Below are positions 30,928 to 37,651 of a stretch of DNA of 43,061 nucleotides, one piece after another; position 1 is the stretch's first letter, and the number at the start of each line of letters is the position of its first letter. A program made the translations under genes and the position numbers. The notes under the pieces are model-generated. The model ran no database searches. It had not been told where the DNA came from and was given only the letters and a program-made list of their open reading frames with translations. The stretch comes from Thermoplasmata archaeon (GTDB taxonomy: Archaea; Thermoplasmatota; Thermoplasmata; Lutacidiplasmatales; UBA184): assembly GCA_030039715.1 (NCBI GenBank), contig JASHVA010000079.1:1-43061 (forward strand), given 5' to 3'.

Positions 30928-31155
30928 ATGCCGTTCGTTGAATACGACGAGGTCGAGGCCGTCTGTTCCGACTGCGGCCGGATCTTCCGCTCGGAGGAGG
31001 CGCTCGCCGCGCACCGCATCGACAGCCACGCGGGGCGCGTCGCTCCGCCCCCGAAGGACGCGCTGACCTGTCCAATCTGCCAGCGGCGCTTCCTCTCCGC
31101 CGCCCAGCTGCGATCCCATCGGGACCGCCAGCATCCCGACGCGGCCGACGTCTAG
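30928..31155 (+). CDS. Two-finger C2H2 zinc-finger protein
   Basis: A 75-residue protein with two C2H2 fingers: CSDCGRIFRSEEALAAHRIDSH and CPICQRRFLSAAQLRSHRDRQH, each with Cys-x2-Cys, the hydrophobic Phe/Leu core and His-x4-His. They are joined by a basic/Pro linker. ATG at 30928 opens just before the first finger; a TTG at 30868 matches a leaderless promoter and would add 20 residues. Archaeal C2H2 proteins of this type can bind DNA or protein partners. The target is unknown. Confidence 0.82.
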   Translation: MPFVEYDEVEAVCSDCGRIFRSEEALAAHRIDSHAGRVAPPPKDALTCPICQRRFLSAAQLRSHRDRQHPDAADV

Positions 31156-31241
31156 CCCTCGGTCCCGTGGGCGACGGGAAAGCGTGAGCTTATTCCCGTG
31201 GAGGAACGTGGCGGCCGGGCGCATCCGCCCGAGGACGCTCC

Positions 31242-31790
31242 GTGGTCGCGATCGATTGGCCGAGCCTCACGCTCATCACGGCGTTCAGCACGTGGGTGCT
31301 CGCCATCGGCACGCTGATCATCCTGTTCTGGCAGACCTACCAGGCGCAGGTCCTCAACTCGGCGAACGCGGTGATGAACCTCCGCGACAAGTTCGATTCG
31401 ACGCGACTCCGCGCCGTCCGACGTCACCTGAGCGACAAGCTCCTCAAGCAGACGCACGAGGACATCGCGAGCATCGAAGTGGTCACGTTCTTCGAGCTGA
31501 TCGGAACGCTCACCCACCGGCGCGTCCTGAACGAGGAGTTGGTCTGGGAGGCGTTCGGCACCTGGATCACCGCGTACTGGTACGCGCTACGCCATCCCTC
31601 GGACTGGGTCGGCCAGCTGCGGCACGACCTCGAGGACCCGCTGATCTTCCACGAATACGAGTGGCTCGTCCTCCGGATGCTGGAGCTCGACCGCCGGGCG
31701 TTCGCGAGGCTCCATGCGAAGGTCGGCGGGAACCCCGAGGAGGAGGCCCGCCGCATCCTGAAGCGGGAGTCGCTGCTCGAGTCTCTGTAG
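31242..31790 (+). CDS. DUF4760-like protein with N-terminal membrane helix
   Basis: A 182-residue protein with an N-terminal TM helix (about 9-32, ending LIILFWQTYQ) followed by a cytoplasmic helical domain. The domain pattern (VMNLRDKFDSTRLRAVRRHLSDKLL, FFELIGTLTHRRVLNEELVWEAFGTWITAYWYAL) is close to DUF4760 proteins and similar to the soluble paralogue at 19648-20064. The start is GTG at 31242. The DUF429 gene follows after 18 bases, so they are probably cotranscribed. The function is unknown; one TM with a cytoplasmic helical domain suggests a sensor or anchoring role only by analogy. Confidence 0.7.
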   Translation: MVAIDWPSLTLITAFSTWVLAIGTLIILFWQTYQAQVLNSANAVMNLRDKFDSTRLRAVRRHLSDKLLKQTHEDIASIEVVTFFELIGTLTHRRVLNEELVWEAFGTWITAYWYALRHPSDWVGQLRHDLEDPLIFHEYEWLVLRMLELDRRAFARLHAKVGGNPEEEARRILKRESLLESL

Positions 31791-31808
31791 GACGTACGAG
31801 GAACGACC

Positions 31809-32522
31809 GTGGCGGCGGTCACACAGCGGGCGCGGGGACCGGTCCTCGGCCTCGACCTCGCCGGCTCCCCGCGTCGACCGACCGGCTGGTGCGTCCTCGG
31901 CGCACGAGGGGCGTTGCGGGTCGGCGTCGCCTTCTCCGATGCGGAGCTGACGCGTCGCGTGACCGCGGCCCGGCCCGCGCTCGTCGTGGTCGACGCCCCG
32001 CTCTCGCTCCCGCTCGGACGGCGAACGATCGACGATCGGGGCGGGCCCCACCTGCGCGCGTGCGACCGGGAGCTCCTGCGCCTCGGCATCCGGTTCTTCC
32101 CGCTCACGCTGGGGCCGATGCGCATGCTCACGAGCCGAGGGATGCGGCTCGCCGCCGACTGGCGCTCGCTCGGCTTCGAGGTGGTGGAAGGGTACCCGGG
32201 GGCCTCCCAGGACCTGGCCGGCATCCCGAGGAAGGGCGGGGGCCTCGGCCCGCTTCGCCGCGGACTCCTCCGGCTGGGGCTGCGGGGCGACCTCTCGCAT
32301 CGGGGCCTCACCGGCGACGAGCTCGACGCGGTCACCATCGCCTGGGTGGGGCGAGAGCACCTCGCGGGGCGAGGGTGGCTCCTCGGTGACGCGGACGAAG
32401 GGCAGATGCTGCTGCCCCGGCCCCTCGGGCGCGCGGGAGATTTTCACGGGCGGCGGATCGGTCGGCCTAGCGCGAGGGAATCTCGACCAAGAGCTGGGCG
32501 AAGAGACCGCCGCCCCACGTGA
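31809..32522 (+). CDS. DUF429 protein, predicted RNase H-fold nuclease
   Basis: A 237-residue protein. DUF429 features are GLDLAGSPRRPTGWCVL (14-30, with Asp16), LVVVDAPLSLPLGRR (58-72, acidic Asp), the conserved FFPLTLGPMRML region, FEVVEGYPGA and ELDAVTIAW near the end of the domain. These acidic positions match an RNase H-like active site. The start is GTG at 31809. The last 20 residues overlap the convergent gene at 32467-32946 and are not conserved in style. It probably acts on nucleic acids; the substrate is unknown. Confidence 0.78.
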   Translation: MAAVTQRARGPVLGLDLAGSPRRPTGWCVLGARGALRVGVAFSDAELTRRVTAARPALVVVDAPLSLPLGRRTIDDRGGPHLRACDRELLRLGIRFFPLTLGPMRMLTSRGMRLAADWRSLGFEVVEGYPGASQDLAGIPRKGGGLGPLRRGLLRLGLRGDLSHRGLTGDELDAVTIAWVGREHLAGRGWLLGDADEGQMLLPRPLGRAGDFHGRRIGRPSARESRPRAGRRDRRPT

Positions 32523-32946
32523 CCGCGAAAGCCGCTCCCGGCGCGACGAACGTGGTCGGCCGCCCGGGATTGGACGGGGTCCCGCCGAGTACGAACGAGT
32601 AGGTCGTCCCGTTGGGCTCGGTCCCGTTGCCGTGAAGCCAGGTACCGTTCCAGGTGTACCAGCCCGTGGTCCAGACCCAGAACGTGATGTTGCCGACGGC
32701 GACGCTCGAGGGGAGCGTTCGGTTGCTGCCGATCGCCGGGATCCCGAGATAGTAGGTGTCCTCGGAATACTGGTGGCCATCGAGCGTGACCCCGGTCGGG
32801 ATCTGCCCGGGGAGCCCGGGAAAGTGACCCGAGAACAGGGCGACGCCGAAACCGATCGCGAGCGCGAAGGCGACGACCGACCCCACGGCCTTCCGCCGGC
32901 CCCGCCACCACACGGGGTCGGGCCGCGGAACTCCGCCGTCGTCCAT
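32467..32946 (-). CDS. Membrane-anchored secreted protein, uncharacterised
   Basis: A 159-residue protein: an Arg/Trp-rich N-terminus, a TM helix (about 20-39, VGSVVAFALAIGFGVALFSG) and an extracellular domain with many Trp/Tyr/Gly and sequons (NRT, NIT, NGT repeated). The extracellular part is probably all-beta. ATG at 32946 is 25-34 bases downstream of TTAAACTATA, suiting a leaderless mRNA. Its 3' end overlaps the DUF429 gene by 56 bases tail-to-tail. No known domain. Confidence 0.7.
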   Translation of the reverse strand: MDDGGVPRPDPVWWRGRRKAVGSVVAFALAIGFGVALFSGHFPGLPGQIPTGVTLDGHQYSEDTYYLGIPAIGSNRTLPSSVAVGNITFWVWTTGWYTWNGTWLHGNGTEPNGTTYSFVLGGTPSNPGRPTTFVAPGAAFAVTWGGGLFAQLLVEIPSR

Positions 32947-32970
32947 GGGTCGCGCACTGCCGCGGCAAGC

Positions 32971-32980
32971 TATAGTTTAA
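32971..32980. promoter_or_regulatory. Divergent promoter: TATAGTTTAA
   Basis: A ten-base A/T-rich island between divergent start codons at 32946 (minus) and 33012 (plus). Read on either strand it offers a TATA-like box (TTAAACTATA or TATAGTTTAA) at 25-41 bases from the starts. Confidence 0.5.
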
Positions 32981-33011
32981 CTCCGCGCCGCGAGTCCGCG
33001 ACCGGCGCACG

Positions 33012-33662
33012 ATGAGCGAGCCGACCTACTCCTCCCCCGCGTCCGCCCCGGACCTCACGGGCCCGACCTCGATCGTCGACTGGCCGATCGCCTACGCCGG
33101 ACCGTCCCGGCGGCGACGCGCGCCGCCGTTCGGGCTCGTGCGCCTCGAGGTCGACCTTCGTCACGAGCGGCTCGAGGAACCGAGCGTCCCGGTCCTGCGC
33201 CAGTTCGAGCGGTTCCTCCGGGAGCGGGAGGTCGTCGGGCCGGCGGACCTCCTTCGGCTGAGCGCGGCGGCGCTCCACGCCTTCTCCGCGCGAGGATTCT
33301 CGCGCGTCGATCACTGGGAACTCCAGCCGGGCGGCTGGCTCCCGCTCCCCGAGCCGACGCACGCGAGCCTCGGCGAACCCGTCGGCCACTTGCTCCGCGC
33401 GCTCGCGAGTCCCGAGTGGAGCCGGTTCGCGGACGCGAGGGAGTTCTCGGTCCGGCTCTCGGGTCACGCCAAGGCACGGGCCGACCTCTCGGTCCGCCGG
33501 GTCCATCGGGAGCGGGGTCATTCGCTGACCGTCGACCTCCGAGGGACGATCTCGGTGAGCGAACTCGAGGCGCTGGTGCGCGCGCTTCGGGAGCGGCTGC
33601 CCGTCCTCCGCTCGGCGGTCACGGCGTTCGAGTATCGCCGGGCCGGCCCGCGAGGACGTTAG
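33012..33662 (+). CDS. Uncharacterised protein (216 aa)
   Basis: A soluble alpha/beta protein with no recognised family. Two moderately hydrophobic domains are visible: LVRLEVDLRHERLEEPSVPVLRQFERFLRE (about 43-72) and SVRRVHRERGHSLTVDLRGTISVSELEALVRALRERLPVLRSAV at the C-terminus. No signal peptide or TM segment. A membrane-protein gene follows 33 bases later with its own TATA-like sequence overlapping this stop codon. Confidence 0.6.
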   Translation: MSEPTYSSPASAPDLTGPTSIVDWPIAYAGPSRRRRAPPFGLVRLEVDLRHERLEEPSVPVLRQFERFLREREVVGPADLLRLSAAALHAFSARGFSRVDHWELQPGGWLPLPEPTHASLGEPVGHLLRALASPEWSRFADAREFSVRLSGHAKARADLSVRRVHRERGHSLTVDLRGTISVSELEALVRALRERLPVLRSAVTAFEYRRAGPRGR

Positions 33663-33695
33663 ATAGTCCCGCTCTTCTCCGCCCGACAGCGATCG

Positions 33696-34427
33696 ATGGC
33701 GCGACCTCCCTCGATGATCCAGGTCCGCGAGCTCGACCAGAAGGGCGCGGGCCGGATCGGCCTCGGCGCGGGCCTCGGCCTCGCGGGAGCGATCGTCGCG
33801 ATCGTCGTCCCGGCGATCTTTCTCTTCATCGCGGCCGACCACCCGATCGGATTCCTCACGATCGACACCACGTTCATCCAGGTGAACAGCATCCTCGTCC
33901 TCGCCGGGGCGATCCTGCTCCTGCTCTCGTTGTTCTTCTACCGACGCAGCTTCTCGGCGCTCCGCCGCGTCGACCCGCGGTTCTACGTCGCCTCGGTCCT
34001 CTGCATCCTCGGCTCGCTCGGCTTCCTCCTCCTCTTGGTCGCCGCCGCGATCGTCGTCGGCGACTCCTCGAGCCTCCTGGCCTGCGTGAAGGGCTCGCCG
34101 AGCCACGCGCTCAGTTGCCTCGAGTCCGGCGAGCCGTTCGGCGCGGTCACCTCGATCCTCGGGTTTCTGCTGGGATGGATCGGGGGCGTCGGCATCATGA
34201 TCGGCCTGTTCATCGCGGGGAACCGGTTCCGCTCCGGCTCCCTCGGCGCGAGCGCGTTCTTCTACGGGCTGCTCCTGATCATCCTCCTGATCCCGCTCGC
34301 GTCGCTGTTCGTCTCGATCCCGTACGACAGCTATCTCCTGCTCCTCTCGCCGGTCTTCGCGCTCATCGCTCCGGGTCTTGCGCTCGGGGGCGCGGCCGCC
34401 ACGAGGGAGCGGCTCGTGCCGGTCTGA
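33696..34427 (+). CDS. Polytopic membrane protein (DUF973-like)
   Basis: A 243-residue membrane protein with about six TM helices arranged as three hairpin-like groups; the last two loops contain GNRFRSGSLGASAFFYG and IPYDSYLLLL. A short cytosolic N-terminus (MIQVRELDQKGAGRIGLG) resembles the start of archaeal DUF973 proteins (a short charged helix then G-rich TM1). TTAGATAG at 33659-33666 is at promoter distance to ATG 33696. Function unknown. The DUF973 comparison is tentative. Confidence 0.65.
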   Translation: MARPPSMIQVRELDQKGAGRIGLGAGLGLAGAIVAIVVPAIFLFIAADHPIGFLTIDTTFIQVNSILVLAGAILLLLSLFFYRRSFSALRRVDPRFYVASVLCILGSLGFLLLLVAAAIVVGDSSSLLACVKGSPSHALSCLESGEPFGAVTSILGFLLGWIGGVGIMIGLFIAGNRFRSGSLGASAFFYGLLLIILLIPLASLFVSIPYDSYLLLLSPVFALIAPGLALGGAAATRERLVPV

Positions 34428-34436
34428 CCGGCGCCG

Positions 34437-34889
34437 TCAGCGGCGCACGACGACCTGGACCTCGGTACGGGACCAGGCCCTCGCGTCGCGCCACGGGTCG
34501 CGGTCGTAGAGCTCGCGGTACGCGCCGATCGACCGGATCGTCTTGTCGCGCTTCCGCCACCGGAGCCAGTCCGAGACGCCGTGGTAGACAACGGCTGGGG
34601 AGACGACGTCCGGGTCGAACACGACGCTGGCGACCGAGCAGGCGGGGAACGTTCGGACCCGGATCGGTCCCTCGGAGCGAGCGGGACCCCGGAGCTCGAT
34701 CGAGACCTCCCAGGTACGGGTGCCGGGCTCGCGGAAGATCCACCGGCCGGTCCGGAGGCCCCGGGCCCTCGCCCACTTCGCCACGCGACCGAACTCGGTA
34801 CGGATCCGTCGCTCGTTCCAGGGGCCCTTCCAGGAGAGGGAGGCAACGCGGTACGCGGGCGACTTCTTCCACTTGAAGTCGACGACCAT
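34437..34889 (-). CDS. GyrI-like/effector-binding domain protein
   Basis: A 150-residue single-domain protein. The pattern KSPAYRVASLSWKGPWNERRIRTEFGRVAKWARARGL (9-45), TWEVSIELRGP...IRVRTFPACSVASVVF (about 58-91), VYHGVSDWLRWRKRD and the closing Y/D-rich REL...DPW resembles the SHS2-type small-molecule-binding domain of GyrI/Rob/BmrR. It probably binds a small hydrophobic or cationic ligand. TAAGAG (34924-34919 region, minus) is 30 bases before the ATG. No DNA-binding domain is fused. Confidence 0.7.
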   Translation of the reverse strand: MVVDFKWKKSPAYRVASLSWKGPWNERRIRTEFGRVAKWARARGLRTGRWIFREPGTRTWEVSIELRGPARSEGPIRVRTFPACSVASVVFDPDVVSPAVVYHGVSDWLRWRKRDKTIRSIGAYRELYDRDPWRDARAWSRTEVQVVVRR

Positions 34890-34987
34890 CTTCGACCCCG
34901 CTCACCCCGAGCACGTCCCGGCTCTTAGGAGGCACGTACGGCGGGGCGGGCGGGACGGGACCCGGTGCCCCGGGCCCCGGAAAGAGT

Positions 34988-35992
34988 TCACTCGGCGGCG
35001 GGAGCGAGGGCTTCGGGGTTCTCGGCGAGCGGGACGCTCGTGGAGTAGGCGGACGCCTTCCGCCGGTAGCCGATCTCGACATCGCTCCCGACCGGATAGC
35101 TCGACAGCGCGCCCACGAGGTCGCGCACGTTGCGGACCTCCTTCGGGCCGACGCGGGTGATCACGTCACCGGCCTTCAGCCCGGCCTTGTGGGCGGGCGA
35201 GCGCGGGGCGACCTCGCCGACGAGCAGGCCGGAGTTGACCTCGAGCCCGTAGCGCAGGGCGACCTCGGGGCGGAGCTCGGCCACCGTCACGCCCATCCAG
35301 GGACGCACGATCCGCCCCTTCGACCGGAGCTCGTCGGCGATCCGGGCGACGGCGTGGATCGGGATCGCGAACCCGACGCCCTGGGCGAACGGCACCATGG
35401 CGGTGTTCACTCCGACGACCGATCCCGAGAGGTCGACCAGCGGACCGCCGGAGTTGCCGGGGTTGATCGCGGCGTCGGTCTGGATCAGCCCTTCGAACAC
35501 GAAGTCGGAGCCCGGCAGGGGCCGCCCGAGCGCGCTCACGACGCCGGTCGAGACGGTCGGCCCACCGGGCAGTCCGAGCGCGTTGCCGATCGCGAGCACG
35601 ATCTGCCCGACCCGCAGCTCCTCGGAGCGGCCGAGCCGCGTCGCGGGGAGCCCGGCGGCGTCGACCTTCACGAGCGCGAGGTCGGTCACCGGGTCGCCCC
35701 CGACGACCTCCCCGCCGAGCTCTCGTCCGTCGGCGAGCTCGACGCGCAACTGCGCGGCGCCGTCAACGACGTGCTGGTTGGTCACGAGGTACCCCGCCGG
35801 ATCGATCACGAAGGCGGACGCCTGCGACTGGGCCCCGAACGGGCCGCCCCAGCGACCGCGGCGGACGAGCCGAAGGCTCTCGACGGAGGCGACCGCCGGT
35901 CCGACCGAGTCGACCGCCGAGGTGATCCGTGCCTCGAGCTCGGTGAGCGCCACGGGCGTCACTCCGCCGCGCTCCGCGCGCGCGGTGGCCAC
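34988..35992 (-). CDS. HtrA/DegP-type serine protease, cytoplasmic form
   Basis: A 334-residue trypsin-fold protease with catalytic triad His74 (TNQHVV), Asp104 (VTDLALVKV) and Ser181 (INPGNSGGPL), then a PDZ domain (about 240-325: WMGVTV...GLLVGEVAPRSPAHKAGLKAGDVITRVGPKEV). It should degrade or refold damaged proteins. There is no signal peptide or TM helix at the N-terminus, unlike most bacterial homologues. The start is GTG at 35992. It lies 73 bases downstream of a small helical gene (36066-36317) on the same strand, so the two may form an operon. Confidence 0.92.
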   Translation of the reverse strand: MATARAERGGVTPVALTELEARITSAVDSVGPAVASVESLRLVRRGRWGGPFGAQSQASAFVIDPAGYLVTNQHVVDGAAQLRVELADGRELGGEVVGGDPVTDLALVKVDAAGLPATRLGRSEELRVGQIVLAIGNALGLPGGPTVSTGVVSALGRPLPGSDFVFEGLIQTDAAINPGNSGGPLVDLSGSVVGVNTAMVPFAQGVGFAIPIHAVARIADELRSKGRIVRPWMGVTVAELRPEVALRYGLEVNSGLLVGEVAPRSPAHKAGLKAGDVITRVGPKEVRNVRDLVGALSSYPVGSDVEIGYRRKASAYSTSVPLAENPEALAPAAE

Positions 35993-36065
35993 GGAAGGCT
36001 CGGCTGGGGCCCGACCGGAGGAGAGGCCGGGATCGGTTCGAACCCGGGCATCGAGGACATCGCAC

Positions 36066-36317
36066 TCACTCCTCGAGGAGCGACTCGAGCTTCGCGTAGA
36101 GCTGCTCGAGCTCCTTCTCCTTCTTCCGGCCGCCCTCCCACCGGGCGTTGACGATCTCCACGAGGACGTCCGCGACCTTGTCGAGCCACGGGCCCTCCTG
36201 GGCGTCGAAGCGCTTCTTCAGCTTCTCCCGGAGCAGCTCGTTGTGCGCCCGGTAGGCGGTCCAGACCCACGGACCGTAGTGGTTTCGTCCCTCTCCGTCT
36301 TCGCTCAGATGCGTCAT
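36066..36317 (-). CDS. Small helical protein (83 aa), uncharacterised
   Basis: An 83-residue charged helical protein with a Trp/Tyr-rich N-terminal part (HYGPWVWTAYRAHNELLREKL) and a C-terminal coiled-coil-like helix (KKEKELEQLYAKLESLLEE). No domain is recognised. It sits 73 bases upstream of the HtrA gene on the same strand and may be cotranscribed. There is no strong TATA-like element in front. Confidence 0.6.
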   Translation of the reverse strand: MTHLSEDGEGRNHYGPWVWTAYRAHNELLREKLKKRFDAQEGPWLDKVADVLVEIVNARWEGGRKKEKELEQLYAKLESLLEE

Positions 36318-36456
36318 CGTCTCACTGCTTGGAACCGTCGGTTCCGTGGGAGGTCACGGTCCGCCCGAGGATATTGAGCGGGTCGAACGCCGACCGGTCA
36401 CACTCCGCCCCACCCTCCGCCCGGCGGCACTTGGTGGCGGACCCGTTACCTGTCGG

Positions 36457-36462
36457 TTAAAT
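36457..36462 (+). promoter_or_regulatory. TATA-like box for the winged-helix gene
   Basis: TTAAAT at 36457-36462 is 24-29 bases before the ATG at 36486, indicating a leaderless message. Confidence 0.5.
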
Positions 36463-36485
36463 CGGCCGCCCCCGATAACGGTCCG

Positions 36486-37100
36486 ATGGAGCGGCCGCAG
36501 AACGCCGATGCGACTTCGCCGAGCGGCCGGCTCGACGACCGGGTGTTGGTCGCGCTCCAGCGACTGAACGGCCGGATCGCGTTCAACGGACTGCGGCGGA
36601 CGCTCGGCGCCCACCCGGAGTCCTTGTCGCGCGCCCTCCACCGGCTCGAGCGCGAGGGGCTCGTCGAGCACAGCGCCGGCGGCTACCGCGCTCTCCTGGA
36701 CGCGCCGAAGGTCGACCCCGCGAGCGCGATGTCGCTCCGGCCGATCGCGCACGTGCGCATTCCGGTCGGGAGCGTGCCCGAGTCGGTCCTCGCCCGCCTC
36801 TCGGGCCGGTGGTTCGGCAACCTCCGATGGGTCGGCGTGATCGACCGACCGTCCCAGCGGCTGTTCGTGTGGGCGCGCCGCGACGGCTCGGGATACGTGA
36901 TGCTGGGCATCCACGGCGGCAGCCTGCGAGTCTACGTCCCCGAGAGCCCCCGGGACCCGGACCCCGCGGAAGCGGAGGACGCCGCCTACGAGCTCCTCGG
37001 CCACGCGGTCGGAGCGCTCCGACCGACGAGCCGCGACGACGACCTCGTGATGCTCCGCGCCGACCCGGTCGCGACGGAGGCTCCGGCAGCGGACAACTAG
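36486..37100 (+). CDS. Winged-helix transcriptional regulator
   Basis: A 204-residue protein. The N-terminal region (about 15-70: LDDRVLVALQRLNGRIAFNGLRRTLGAHPESLSRALHRLEREGLVEHSAGGYRAL) is a winged helix-turn-helix of the MarR/ArsR-like kind with recognition helix SLSRALHRLEREGL and wing HSAGGYRAL. The C-terminal domain (HVRIPVGSVPESVLARLSGRWFGNLRWVGVI...YVMLGIHGGSLRVYV) looks like a ligand-binding or regulatory alpha/beta domain. It probably binds DNA; its targets are unknown. Confidence 0.75.
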   Translation: MERPQNADATSPSGRLDDRVLVALQRLNGRIAFNGLRRTLGAHPESLSRALHRLEREGLVEHSAGGYRALLDAPKVDPASAMSLRPIAHVRIPVGSVPESVLARLSGRWFGNLRWVGVIDRPSQRLFVWARRDGSGYVMLGIHGGSLRVYVPESPRDPDPAEAEDAAYELLGHAVGALRPTSRDDDLVMLRADPVATEAPAADN

Positions 37101-37110
37101 GGTCGGTCGC

Positions 37111-37584
37111 CTAGAGTGCGGCCCCGCACGTCGGACAGCGGCCGTCGACCTCGTTGCCGAGCGAGCCGCAGTAGCGGCACCGGATCTTCACGACCTGGCG
37201 CTCGATCGTGTGCATGACGACCGGCGCCGCGCCGGGGGTCGGCATCGAGTGCTTCGCGGTGGCGATCGCGGCGACCCAGGCGTCGGGGTCGAGCACGTCG
37301 AACGCCGGCCGACCCGCGACGAGTTCGAGCTGCAGGCGCGGGCGGCCAACCCGACCCTTTCGGACCGCGGCGTTCCGCACGTGCGAGAGCGGCGTCTCGA
37401 GCACGGTCACCGTTTCCTTCCCCCGGACGAGGCCGCGGACGAGTCCCTGCGAGACGTTCGTCTCGAACACCAGCCGGTGCGTCGTGAGGTAGAGCACTCC
37501 GGGCCCCCGGTACGACTCGGGTCCGTAGTTCTCGATCACCGCGTACGAGCTGCGGAGCTTGCTCTCTCCCGGGTGCAGCAGCAT
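37111..37584 (-). CDS. GRAM/PH-like domain protein with C-terminal zinc ribbon
   Basis: A 157-residue protein. The first 110 residues (LHPGESKLRSSYAVIENYGPESYRGPGVLYLTTHRLVFETN, then VLETPLSHVRNAAVRKGRVGRPRLQLELVAGRPAFDVLDPDAWVAAI) have the strand order of a GRAM or PH-like domain, which often binds lipids or proteins. The C-terminus is a zinc ribbon: CRYCGSLGNEVDGRCPTCG. Its stop is close to the stop of the winged-helix gene (10-base gap). The role is unknown. Confidence 0.68.
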   Translation of the reverse strand: MLLHPGESKLRSSYAVIENYGPESYRGPGVLYLTTHRLVFETNVSQGLVRGLVRGKETVTVLETPLSHVRNAAVRKGRVGRPRLQLELVAGRPAFDVLDPDAWVAAIATAKHSMPTPGAAPVVMHTIERQVVKIRCRYCGSLGNEVDGRCPTCGAAL

Positions 37585-37651
37585 TCGGCGCTCGCTAGAC
37601 CACCCGCGGACCCCTTAAGAGCGTGGCCGCGCGCGCGGCCCGCGGAGTCGC

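Noticed and set aside
35959..36270. Minus-strand frame spanning the end of the 83-aa gene and the start of HtrA
   Set aside because: It is in a different frame from both genes, Pro/Arg-rich, without a domain; it does not extend HtrA.
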